A stretch of DNA of 64,000 nt from positions 803,744 to 867,743 of the forward strand of contig NZ_SIZW01000040.1 in assembly GCF_009866805.1 (NCBI RefSeq). The letters are read 5' to 3'. This document shows positions 38,073 through 47,000 of the stretch, piece by piece. Made by a program: the position numbers and the translations under genes. Every line of letters begins with the position of its first letter. Within the stretch, counting starts at the first letter, position 1. Below the pieces are notes generated by a model. That model was not told where the DNA came from and did no database searches. It was given only the letters and a program-made list of their open reading frames with translations. This DNA comes from Schauerella aestuarii. Lineage in GTDB: Bacteria > Pseudomonadota > Gammaproteobacteria > Burkholderiales > Burkholderiaceae_B.

Positions 38073-38094
38073 TCCTGTCATAAACAAGTCATAA
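38066..38094 (+). promoter_or_regulatory. PHO-box-like triple direct repeat upstream of phoU
   Basis: GTCATAA occurs at 38066, 38077 and 38088, exactly 11 bases apart. The span CTGTCATAAACAAGTCATA (38075-38093) is close to the PhoB consensus of two 7-base half-sites separated by 4 bases. The site starts within the rpiA stop region and ends 75 bases before the phoU ATG. PhoB binding is inferred, not shown. Confidence 0.75.
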
Positions 38095-38169
38095 GCTTGC
38101 GGCTTGTCGACGGTCGGTCAGGGTATTTCCTGCCGGCCGTGCCTATTCGCACACCTCGCAGGAGCCGGG

Positions 38170-38922
38170 ATGGCCGATCACACAAATAAACAATTCGACG
38201 TGGACCTGGAAAACGTCCGCTCGCAGTTCCTTCAGATGGGCGGCGTGGTCGAAGCCATGATCGCCGAAGGGCTGGAAGCGCTTACCAGCGGCGATATGTC
38301 GCTGGTGGACAAGGTTCGCGAACGCGAACGCGAGGTCAATCGCCTCGAGGTGTACATCGACGAGCGCGTGGCCAATATCCTGGCTCGCCATCAGCCGACG
38401 GCCATAGATCTGCGCATGCTGATGGCGGTGTCGAAGATGCTGACCGACATGGAGCGCTGCGGCGATGAAGCCGAAAAGATCGCCACGATGTCGCGCCGCA
38501 TTCACGAAGGTGAAGCGCGCCATCTGCCCATCATCGAACTGCGTCACATGACCGAAAACGTGCTGGCGATGTTGCGCCAGGCGTTGGACGCCTTTGCCCG
38601 TCTGGATGCCGTACAGGCCGCACAGGTCGTGCGCAGCGACAAGGAAGTCGATAAAGAGTGGAAGGCGACCTTGCGTCACCTGATCACCTACATGATCGAA
38701 GATCCCCGCACCATCTCGCGCGCCATCGATCTGATTTTCATCGCGCGTGCGCTCGAGCGCATTGGCGATCACGCGAAGAATATGTCCGAACGCGTGATTT
38801 ACATGGTGCACGGTGCCGACGTGCGGCATACCGGTGTGAAGAACACCGAGCGCCTCGCCCGTGGCGAAGCAGCCGAACCGCGCGGCGAAAAAGAATCGCC
38901 GATCGCCTCCGAGCCGCAGTAA
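38170..38922 (+). CDS. phoU: Phosphate-specific transport system accessory protein PhoU
   Basis: Negative regulator of the Pho regulon and of Pst transport (250 residues, two PhoU three-helix bundles). The metal-binding DMERCGDEAEKIA motif and ALERIGDHAKNMSERV are present, one per repeat. The ATG at 38170 follows GGAG. pstSCAB and phoBR are not in the window, so phoU stands alone with its own PHO-like box. Confidence 0.95.
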   Translation: MADHTNKQFDVDLENVRSQFLQMGGVVEAMIAEGLEALTSGDMSLVDKVREREREVNRLEVYIDERVANILARHQPTAIDLRMLMAVSKMLTDMERCGDEAEKIATMSRRIHEGEARHLPIIELRHMTENVLAMLRQALDAFARLDAVQAAQVVRSDKEVDKEWKATLRHLITYMIEDPRTISRAIDLIFIARALERIGDHAKNMSERVIYMVHGADVRHTGVKNTERLARGEAAEPRGEKESPIASEPQ

Positions 38923-38997
38923 GGCATCGGGGCAAGGCGCAACCTGCGCCCCAGCGCAAGGCGCGCAGTGGCGCAGGTGGCGCTTCGGCCGGATAGG

Positions 38998-39021
38998 AAA
39001 GGCCTCCCTCGGGAGGCCTTT
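38998..39021. terminator. Bidirectional terminator between phoU and a convergent SDR
   Basis: Perfect 11-base stem AAAGGCCTCCC / GGGAGGCCTTT with a two-base loop between convergent genes. The T-tracts are short. Confidence 0.75.
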
Positions 39022-39046
39022 CATCATTTCCTGCACGGCGCATCGC

Positions 39047-39802
39047 TCAATACGGGCTGGCTGTGGGGCGCACGACGAGTTCGCTTACGTCCACATCGTC
39101 GGGCTGCGCGATGGCGTAGGCAACGGCACGTGCGATCGCGTCAGGCGTGATGGCCACGCTGCGGAAGGATTTCATCGCGTCGCGGGCGGTCGTGTCCGAA
39201 ATCGTGTCGGCCAACTCGGACGTGACGACACCGGGGCAGATCACCGTCACCCGTAGCTTCTCCGTTTCCTGGCGCAGACCGTCGGAAATCGCGCGCACCG
39301 CATATTTCGTGGCGCAATACACCGCTGCGGTGGGTGACACGGAAAGTCCGCCGATCGACGAAATATTGATCACCTGTCCAAAACCCTGACGTTCCATGTC
39401 CGGCAGCACGGCGGCGATGCCATGCAGCACGCCGCGGATATTGACGTCGATCATGCGATTCCATTCATCCACTTTCAGGGCGTTCAGCGGCGAAAGCGGC
39501 ATGACGCCCGCATTGTTGACGATGACATCGATATGGCCGAATGTCTCGCGACCGAAGTCGGCGAAGGCCTGCACGTCTTGTTGGTCGGTCACGTCCAGCG
39601 CGCGCCAGACAACCTGACCGCCCTTGGCTTTCAGCGTGTCGGCGAGCTGCTCGAGCCTGTCGGTGCGTCGTGCGCCGATCACAAGGCGGTGCCCGAGGGC
39701 CGACAGCAATTGCGCCGTGGCTTCGCCGATGCCGCTACTGGCGCCGGTAAGCAGCACGACTTTGGACGACTCGGGGGTGTGATGCGTTGCTGAGGTGGTC
39801 AT
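39047..39802 (-). CDS. Short-chain dehydrogenase/reductase
   Basis: Classical SDR (251 residues) with NADP-type TGASSGIGEAT, NNAGVMPLSPL, the serine in NISSIGG and active-site YCATK. The C-terminal ELVVRPTASPY resembles the YdfG/serine-3-dehydrogenase-like group. The substrate is unknown. GGAG precedes the ATG, and a terminator hairpin lies just upstream of that site. Confidence 0.9.
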   Translation of the reverse strand: MTTSATHHTPESSKVVLLTGASSGIGEATAQLLSALGHRLVIGARRTDRLEQLADTLKAKGGQVVWRALDVTDQQDVQAFADFGRETFGHIDVIVNNAGVMPLSPLNALKVDEWNRMIDVNIRGVLHGIAAVLPDMERQGFGQVINISSIGGLSVSPTAAVYCATKYAVRAISDGLRQETEKLRVTVICPGVVTSELADTISDTTARDAMKSFRSVAITPDAIARAVAYAIAQPDDVDVSELVVRPTASPY

Positions 39803-39812
39803 GGCAAAACTC

Positions 39813-39849
39813 CAAAAGAAAAGGCCTGCGCTTTTTCAAGCGAAGGCCT
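39813..39849 (-). terminator. Intrinsic terminator after yggX, abutting the SDR start
   Basis: On the minus strand: AGGCCT-T-CGCTT, loop GAAA, AAGCG-C-AGGCCTT, then TTCTTTT. The T-rich tail runs directly into the GGAG ribosome-binding site of the SDR. Confidence 0.75.
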
Positions 39850-39953
39850 CATCCTAAAGAGCGGTGCCGCATTCGACGATACACAGACATCCGGCGTTCT
39901 TGCCTATTGCTGCTTTTCGCGTTGGCCGCTCACGTTGAGCTTACCCGGATTCG

Positions 39954-40226
39954 TTATGCCGAGGGCGGCACGTATCCATCCGCCTCGACGCTGCCGTCTT
40001 CGAACAGGAAGCGCTCCATCTGCTCTTTCAAGTACTTGCGCGCGCGCGAATCGGCCAGGTTCAGGCGGTTTTCATTGACGAGACGCGTCTGCACCGACTT
40101 CCACTCTTCCCACGCTTCCTTCGAAATGCTCTGCCAAATCTTGGTGCCCATTTCGCCCGGATAGGGGGCGTAATCGAGGCCTTCGGCTTCGCGCTTGAGT
40201 TTGACGCATTGCACGGTACGGGTCAT
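39954..40226 (-). CDS. yggX: Oxidative damage protection protein YggX (Fe(II)-trafficking)
   Basis: A 90-residue protein that protects iron-sulphur clusters and limits Fenton damage. It starts [24 protein letters not shown] with the conserved cysteine at position 7, and has the [12 protein letters not shown] motif. Length and motifs are standard. Own leftward unit with the terminator at 39813-39849. Confidence 0.96.
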   Translation of the reverse strand: MTRTVQCVKLKREAEGLDYAPYPGEMGTKIWQSISKEAWEEWKSVQTRLVNENRLNLADSRARKYLKEQMERFLFEDGSVEADGYVPPSA

Positions 40227-40273
40227 GACGAATCCTGCGAATCAAAGAAGTAATGCCCCATTGTAAAGGGGAT

Positions 40274-40296
40274 CATCATTCCCAAAAAGAATGATG
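40274..40296. promoter_or_regulatory. Inverted repeat in the yggX / Bug divergent region
   Basis: Perfect 8-base inverted repeat CATCATTC - 7 bases - GAATGATG in an AT-rich divergent intergenic region. It could be an operator for the solute-binding-protein gene or a small hairpin. No regulator gene is adjacent. Confidence 0.4.
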
Positions 40297-40384
40297 CAGG
40301 TTCAATTTTTATCCCTTTGTCAGCCGATTTGTTATCGGTAAAGTTTGCTGCACTACACAACAACAATCCTCGGAGACAGATCCC

Positions 40385-41383
40385 ATGGTGTTTTCCATCT
40401 CAATGCAGCGGGCATCGAGTGCAGCAGCTTGCGCCATTGTGGCGTTGACGGGCGCTTTCGCAGCGCCCGCGCAAGCGCAGGCACAAACCTATCCGGACAA
40501 ACCCATCAAGCTGGTCGTGCCATGGCCGCCGGGTGGCGCCACGGATGCGTTGGGCCGCATCATTGCCCAGCAACTGGGCAAACGCCTGGGCCAGACGGTG
40601 GTCGTGGACAACAAGGCCGGTGCGGGGGGCAATATCGGCACGGCATCATTCGTGCGCGAGCGCGCCGATGGCTACACGTTGCTCATGGCCACGAGTTCCA
40701 CCAACGCGGCCAACCCCCATCTGTACAGCCGCCTGGGCTTTGACGTCGACCGCGACTTCGCGCCCGTCGCGTTCATCGCATCGATCCCGAACATTCTCGA
40801 AGTGCCGAAGAAATCGGACTTTCAGACCGTGGATCAACTGATCACCTATGCGCGTGCGCATCCGGGCAAGCTCAACTATGCATCGGGCGGGGTGGGATCG
40901 TCGCAGCATCTGGCGGGGGCAATGTTCCGCCACGTCACGGGCGCCGACGTCACGCACATTCCCTACAAAGGCAGCGGTCCGGCCGTGGCCGATCTTCTGG
41001 CCGGTCAGGTCGACATGATGCTGGACACCGGTTCGCTGGCCCAGGTGAAGGGCGGGGCACTGCGCGCGCTGGCCGTGGCCTCGAAGGAACGCGTACCGGC
41101 ACTGCCCGATGTACCCACGTTTGCCGAAGCGGGCATCAAAGACATGTACGCCGCGGCCTGGTACGGCGTGATGGCGCCGGCCAATACACCGCCCGAGATC
41201 GTGACGCGCCTGAACACGGAGATCAACGCCATTCTGGCCGAACCCGAGGTGCGCGACACCATCATCAATCTGGGTGCGGAAATGCGCGCGGCGCAAAGCC
41301 CGGCCGAATTTCAGGCGTTCGTCACGAGCGAGATCGTGCGCTTCAAAGGCATCGTCGAGATGTCCGGCGCCAAGATGGAGTAG
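40385..41383 (+). CDS. Bug-family (TctC-like) tripartite tricarboxylate-type binding protein
   Basis: Periplasmic binding protein (332 residues) of the Bug family that is greatly expanded in Bordetella and relatives. A signal peptide ends near ...APAQAQAQ, followed by the hallmark [19 protein letters not shown] and, later, [20 protein letters not shown]. No TctA/TctB permease genes are adjacent, as is usual for these orphan Bug proteins. A CGGAGA ribosome-binding site precedes the ATG. The ligand is unknown. Confidence 0.94.
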   Translation: MVFSISMQRASSAAACAIVALTGAFAAPAQAQAQTYPDKPIKLVVPWPPGGATDALGRIIAQQLGKRLGQTVVVDNKAGAGGNIGTASFVRERADGYTLLMATSSTNAANPHLYSRLGFDVDRDFAPVAFIASIPNILEVPKKSDFQTVDQLITYARAHPGKLNYASGGVGSSQHLAGAMFRHVTGADVTHIPYKGSGPAVADLLAGQVDMMLDTGSLAQVKGGALRALAVASKERVPALPDVPTFAEAGIKDMYAAAWYGVMAPANTPPEIVTRLNTEINAILAEPEVRDTIINLGAEMRAAQSPAEFQAFVTSEIVRFKGIVEMSGAKME

Positions 41384-41432
41384 CGCGGCACCGATTGCTA
41401 TCATGGCGGCCATTCTTACGCGTGGAGCATTG

Positions 41433-42371
41433 ATGGCTTTCGATCTGCCTTATCCCGATTTGACTGCCGAGCGTCTCGGCAATACCGATACGCCCGGCGT
41501 TTGGCTGTTCGATTCCGGCAAGCCGGGTCCCGCCGTGATGCTCACCGCGCTCACGCACGGCAATGAGCTCTGTGGCGCCTGGGCGTTGAAGGATCTGCTC
41601 GCCGCCGGCGTGCGGCCGCAGCGCGGTCGGCTCATCGTGGTTTTCGCCAACCTCGACGCCTACGATCGCTTCGATCCCGCGCATCACGATGCCAGCCGTT
41701 TTGTCGAGCAGGACATGAATCGGGTGTGGGACCGCGACGTGCTCGCTCAGCCGGTCAATGGCGAACAGCGTCGCGCGCAAGCCCTGTTGCCTTGGGTCGA
41801 ACAGGCCGATTGGTTGCTCGATCTCCATTCGATGCATGAGAAGGGCGAGCCCCTGCTGTTGACCGGCGTGCTGCCGCGCAACATCGAACTGGCCCGGCAA
41901 TTGGGTGCGCCCGAGTACGTGATCGTGGATGCCGGTCACAAGGATGGCGTGCGCATGCGCGATTTCGGCCGCTTCGGCGATCCGGATGCGAGCGACGCGC
42001 TGGCCCTTTTGATCGAATGCGGCTATCACGGCGACCTCCAATCCCATCGCGTGGGATTGGATATGGTGGCCCGCTTTCTGGTGGCGTCCGGTTGCGTGAG
42101 TGCCGATGCGTTGCCGGCCGACTGGCGCCTGCCCGATCCGGTGAAACAAACCGTGCTGCAAGTGACGGATGCCGTCGTGGCGCCCTCGATGGACGTGACC
42201 TTCACGCAGCCGTGGCAAGGATTGGAGTGCCTGGAATCCGTGGGCACACCCATCGCCACGATGGACGGCCGCACCGTGGGTACGCCCTACGCCAATTGTT
42301 CGTTGATCATGCCGTCGCTGCGCCAGTTGAAGCCTGGCGTAACGGTGGTGCGGCTGGCGCGCACGATTTAA
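41433..42371 (+). CDS. Succinylglutamate desuccinylase/aspartoacylase family protein
   Basis: Zinc amidohydrolase of the AstE/ASPA family, 312 residues. Zinc ligands are in ALTHGNELCGAW (His and Glu) and DLHSMHEKG (His), with the FVEQDMNRVW segment that carries the conserved Asn-Arg pair. It probably hydrolyses an N-acyl amino acid; the substrate is unknown. I chose the ATG at 41433, which has GGAG at the right spacing. It lies 49 bases after the Bug gene and may be cotranscribed with it. Confidence 0.88.
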   Translation: MAFDLPYPDLTAERLGNTDTPGVWLFDSGKPGPAVMLTALTHGNELCGAWALKDLLAAGVRPQRGRLIVVFANLDAYDRFDPAHHDASRFVEQDMNRVWDRDVLAQPVNGEQRRAQALLPWVEQADWLLDLHSMHEKGEPLLLTGVLPRNIELARQLGAPEYVIVDAGHKDGVRMRDFGRFGDPDASDALALLIECGYHGDLQSHRVGLDMVARFLVASGCVSADALPADWRLPDPVKQTVLQVTDAVVAPSMDVTFTQPWQGLECLESVGTPIATMDGRTVGTPYANCSLIMPSLRQLKPGVTVVRLARTI

Positions 42372-42478
42372 GCCGAATGCGGCGTGCGGGGCGGGCAGTG
42401 CCGCTGCCGCTGCCTCAATCGACCGCATCGGCTGGAGAGCCGCCGCGCTTCTCACGGTTCATCGATGGCAAGCATGGC

Positions 42479-42514
42479 AAGAGGCCTGCGACAGGGATGT
42501 CGCAGGCCTCTTTT
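42479..42514. terminator. Strong bidirectional terminator between aspartoacylase-family gene and argA
   Basis: Perfect 15-base stem AAGAGGCCTGCGACA / TGTCGCAGGCCTCTT with a GGGA tetraloop, then Ts. It can end the rightward unit, and argA leftward. Confidence 0.9.
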
Positions 42515-42522
42515 AAATCAAG

Positions 42523-42590
42523 CCGATATGAATCAGACCGATATGAATCAGACCGATCTGAATCCGACCGATCTGAATCCGACCGATCAG
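42523..42590. repeat. 15-bp tandem repeat at the 3' end of argA
   Basis: Two copies of CCGATATGAATCAGA (42523-42537, 42538-42552), then two of CCGATCTGAATCCGA (42553-42567, 42568-42582), then a partial CCGATCAG that includes the argA stop. The two pairs differ by two bases, which suggests stepwise duplication. It lies between the terminator and the argA stop. Confidence 0.9.
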
Positions 42591-43951
42591 CCCGATGCCA
42601 GCCGCTTGATGAAGATGTGGCTATTGCGTGATTTATTGATCGCGCTTTGCTTTTGCGGCGGCAGATCGGTCACGCCGCCTTGCACGAATCCGCGCTTCAC
42701 GAACCAGTGCGAGGTGCGCGTCGTGAGCGCAAACAAGCGCTTCACGCCCAATGCGCGGGCGCGCGCTTCCATATGGCGCAGCAGCAGGTCGCCTTCGCCC
42801 GTGCTCTGCCATTCGGGGTGAACGATCAGGCAAGCCAATTCGGCCATCTGGTTTTCCGGGTACGGATACAGCGCGGCGCAACCGTAAATCACGCCATCGT
42901 GCTCCAGTACCGTGAAGCGCTCCACATCCCGCTCGATCACGCTGCGGGGGCGCGGCACCAAGGTGCCGTCGGTCTCCAGCGGTTCAATCAGGCTCAGGAT
43001 CGCGCCCACGTCATCCAGCGTGGCGGGGCGCAGGTCGTCCAGCGTATCTTCCACCACCATCGTGCCCACGCCATCGTGGGTAAAGATCTCGAGCAGCACG
43101 CTGCCGTCCAGCGTGAACGGCACCAGGTGGGCGCGCGCCACGCCGCGTTTGACCGCCAGCGATGCATAGCGCAGGAAGAAGGCCGTGTCTTCATCCAGGC
43201 TGCCCGCCGTCAACATGGCGTCGGCATCCACGCGCGCGAGTTCGGTGTCGACCGTGCCGTCGTCGTTCATCACGCCTTGCGTTTCGGTCAGGAAAATCAG
43301 CTTCTCGGCGCGCAGGGCCACGGCCACGCTCGTGGCGAGCTCTTCCATGGCCAGATTGAACGCGTCGCCCGTGGGCGAAAAGCCCAGCGGGGACAGCAAC
43401 ACGATGGAGTGACGCTCGGTGGCGAAACGCAGGGCATCCACATCGACCTTGCGCACCAGACCGAAGTGCTGATAATCCACGCCGTCGAACACGCCGGCCG
43501 GCTTGGCCGTGACGAAGTTGCCCGAAATGACCCGTACGCGGGCGTTGGACATCGGCGTATTGGGCAGCCCCTGGCTGAACGCCGCTTCGATATCGAGGCG
43601 AATTTCGCCTGCGGCCTCTTTGGCGCACTCCAGCGCCGCGGCGTCGGTAGGCGCCATGCCGCGGTCGAATTGCTGCGTATAGCCCTTCAAGCGCAACTGC
43701 TCGTTGACCTGCGGACGCGACCCGTGCACCAGCACCAGCTTGATGCCCAGCGACGAGAGCAGCGACAAATCCTGCACCAGCGCATTGAGCGCGCCGGCTT
43801 GCACGAGCTCGCCGCCAAAGGCGACGACAAAGGTCTTGCCCCGAAACGCGTGCACGTATGGCGCCACGTCGCGGAACCAGCGCACGAACTGTGCGGCGGC
43901 AAAACCAGGCGCTTCCAGCGCGGATACGGTATCGGGTTCCAGATCGGACAT
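42587..43951 (-). CDS. argA: N-acetylglutamate synthase (amino-acid N-acetyltransferase)
   Basis: First step of arginine biosynthesis: acetyl-CoA + glutamate to N-acetylglutamate. The 454-residue classical ArgA has an N-terminal amino-acid-kinase-like arginine-binding domain (FVVAFGGELVQAGALNALV and VLVHGSRPQVNEQL) and a C-terminal GNAT domain (MAELACLIVHPEWQSTGEGD). The carboxyl end runs into the 15-bp repeat at the stop codon. It is divergent from hrpA. Confidence 0.95.
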   Translation of the reverse strand: MSDLEPDTVSALEAPGFAAAQFVRWFRDVAPYVHAFRGKTFVVAFGGELVQAGALNALVQDLSLLSSLGIKLVLVHGSRPQVNEQLRLKGYTQQFDRGMAPTDAAALECAKEAAGEIRLDIEAAFSQGLPNTPMSNARVRVISGNFVTAKPAGVFDGVDYQHFGLVRKVDVDALRFATERHSIVLLSPLGFSPTGDAFNLAMEELATSVAVALRAEKLIFLTETQGVMNDDGTVDTELARVDADAMLTAGSLDEDTAFFLRYASLAVKRGVARAHLVPFTLDGSVLLEIFTHDGVGTMVVEDTLDDLRPATLDDVGAILSLIEPLETDGTLVPRPRSVIERDVERFTVLEHDGVIYGCAALYPYPENQMAELACLIVHPEWQSTGEGDLLLRHMEARARALGVKRLFALTTRTSHWFVKRGFVQGGVTDLPPQKQSAINKSRNSHIFIKRLASG

Positions 43952-43983
43952 TTTGCGGCAGCAGATTAAAAACGAATGGCGAA

Positions 43984-43991
43984 ATTATAAT
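43984..43991. promoter_or_regulatory. Palindromic -10 shared by divergent argA and hrpA
   Basis: ATTATAAT is its own reverse complement, so a perfect TATAAT reads in both directions, in a 49-base gap between two divergent starts. No good -35 is seen on either side. Leftward it gives an argA leader of about 25 bases; rightward it puts transcription within a few bases of the hrpA ATG. Confidence 0.5.
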
Positions 43992-44000
43992 GGTCGGCTA

Positions 44001-47000
44001 ATGAACCCCAATATGCCCGATTCCGCCGGCCCTGTCGCCGCCGCGCAAGCCCGTCCCCAGCGGCCCGAGCGCGTGATTCCCCCCATCTCTTACCCCGAGG
44101 ATCTGCCCGTCAGCGGCCGCCGGGACGATATCGCACGCGCGCTCAATGCCCATCAGGTCATTGTGGTCTGCGGCGAGACCGGCTCCGGCAAGACCACCCA
44201 GCTGCCCAAGATCTGCCTGGAGCAGGGCCGCGGGCGGCGCAAGATGATCGGCCACACGCAGCCGCGGCGGATCGCGGCCACTTCGGTGGCCAAACGGATC
44301 GCCGACGAGCTCAACACAACGCTGGGCGAAGTGGTGGGCTACCAGGTGCGCTTTAACGACCGCACCGGCCCCAATGCGGCGATCAAGCTGATGACGGACG
44401 GCATCTTGCTGGCCGAGTCCCAGCGCGACCCGATGCTGCGTAAATACGACACCATCATCATCGATGAGGCGCACGAACGCAGCCTCAACATCGATTTTCT
44501 GCTGGGTTATCTCAAGCAGTTGCTGCCGCGCCGGCCCGATCTGAAGCTCATCATCACGTCGGCCACCATCGACGCGGATCGCTTTGCGCAGCATTTTGCG
44601 TCGGCCGATGGCGTGTTGGCACCGGTCATCGAAGTCTCCGGGCGCCTGTTCCCGGTGGAAATGCGCTACCGCCCGGTGCGTGAAGATAAGCCGGAAGACG
44701 AGGCGCCGCGCGCGGCGTCGCGCTCCGGCGAGCGCATGTCGGGCGATGAGGAGCGCGACCTGATCGACGCGATCGTCGATGCGGTGGATGAGTGTGCCGC
44801 GCACGGGCCGGGCGATGTGCTGGTGTTCCTGCCGGGCGAGCGTGAGATTCGCGAGGCAGCCGAGGGCCTGCGTAAGCATCACCCGGTGGGTACCGAGATT
44901 CTGCCGCTTTACGCGCGGCTGTCGCAGGCTGAGCAAGAGCAGATCTTCCGGCCACGCAGCAACGCGCGCCGCGTGGTGCTGGCCACCAACGTGGCCGAAA
45001 CGTCGCTCACCGTGCCCGGTATCCGGTTTGTGGTCGACAGCGGCTTGGCCCGCATCAAGCGCTACTCGTGGCGCAACAAAGTCGAGCAATTGCGCATCGA
45101 GTCGATCAGCCAGGCGTCGGCTAACCAGCGGGCAGGGCGCTGCGGCCGGGTAGGCCCGGGCGTCTGCATTCGTTTGTACGACGAGGCCGATTTCAACAAT
45201 CGCGCACCCTTCAGCGATCCCGAGGTGCTGCGCTCGTCGCTGGCCTCCGTGATTTTGCGGATGAAGGCGCTCAAGCTCGACGATATCGAGCAGTTTCCGT
45301 TTGTCGAGGCACCGCCTGGGCGTGCCATCGCCGATGGCTACCACCTCCTGCAAGAACTGGGCGCCATCGAGCAGGGCGAAGACGGGGGCGAGGGCGGCTT
45401 CGTGCTCACCCATCTGGGCCGCGAGCTTGCCCGCCTGCCGGTCGACCCGCGGATCGGCCGCATGATCCTGGCCGCGCGCGACAACGATTGCCTAGCCGAG
45501 ATGTTGATCATCGCGTCGGCGCTTTCATCGCAGGATCCGCGCGACCGTCCCATGGCGGAGCGCGATGCCGCTCAGGCCGCGCATGCCAAATTCAACGACG
45601 ACAAATCCGAGTTCGTGTCGTATCTGAAGCTCTGGGCCTGGTACAACGAACAGGTGCAGCACAAAGGCTCGCAGCGCAAGCTGGTCGGCCTGTTGCGGCA
45701 GAATTTTCTGTCGCCCTTGCGATTGCGTGAGTGGCACGATGTGCATACTCAGCTCTCCGCCGTGGTGGGTGAGCAGGGTTGGCGCGTCAACGGCGTCGAA
45801 GCCACCTATGAGCAACTTCACCTCGCGTTGCTGGCGGGCTTGCTGGGTAACGTCGGCATCAAGAGTGAAGAGGCCGGCCACTATCAGGGGGCACGCGAAG
45901 TCCGCTTTCATATCCATCCCGGGTCGACCTTGATCAAAAAGGCCGGCAAGTGGATCGTCGCTGCCGAGTTGATCGACACCACCCGCTTGTTTGCCCGCTG
46001 TATCGCCCGCATCGATCCGGTGTGGGTCGAACGCGTGGCCGCCCATCTTCTGCGCAAGCAATGGAGCGATCCGCGTTGGGAAAAGAAAAGCGGGCAGGTG
46101 GTGGTCAATGAACGCGCCACGTTGTATGGCCTGACGCTTTACTCGGGCCGCCGGATGCAATATTCGCGTATCAATCCCAAGCATGCGCGCGAGCTTTTCA
46201 TCCGCGAAGCGCTGGTGCCGGGCGAGATCGATACGCGTCTGCCGTTCGTCGCCCACAATCGCAAGCTCGCCGCCGAGATCGAAAAACTCGAGCATCAAAC
46301 CCGCCGTCCGGACATCCTGGTCGATGACGACTTGATTTACGCGTTCTACGACCAGCAGTTGCCGGCCGATATTGCGCAGACCACGTCACTCGAAAAGTGG
46401 GTCAAGGGGCTGGACAAGGCGGCCGCTGCCAAGTTGTTGTTGAGCCGCGATGCACTCATGCGGCACGAGGCGGCTGGCGTCACCACCGATGTCTTCCCGA
46501 AGAAAGTCGAGTGGCAGGGCACCACCTTCACGCTGGATTACCACTTCGAGCCGGGATCGGCCCGAGATGGCGTCACCATGACGGTGCCGCTGGTGGCCCT
46601 CAATCAGGTCGACCCGATCCGCGCCGAATGGCTGGTGCCGGGCATGCTGAAGGAAAAGGTACATCTGCTGCTGAAATCGTTGCCGCAGAAGATGCGCCGT
46701 CATTGCGTGCCGCTGCCGGACTACGCCGCCGGGTTTTTCGATCGTTGGTTCGATAGCTTGCAAGATCCCCAGCAGGGGTTACTCGATGCCATCTCCGCCG
46801 ATATGCAGAAGCAGGTCGGCGTGCGGCCGCTGGCGTCCGATTTCAAGATCGAAACACTGCCGGCGCATCTGTTCATGAACTTCCGGGTTAATGACGAGCA
46901 TGGCCGCATGCTGGCTGCCGGCCGCAATCTGGCACAGATCAAGGCCGAGCACGGCCGCCAGGCTCAGGCCACGTTTCAGCAGATGGCCGGGCGCGACAGC

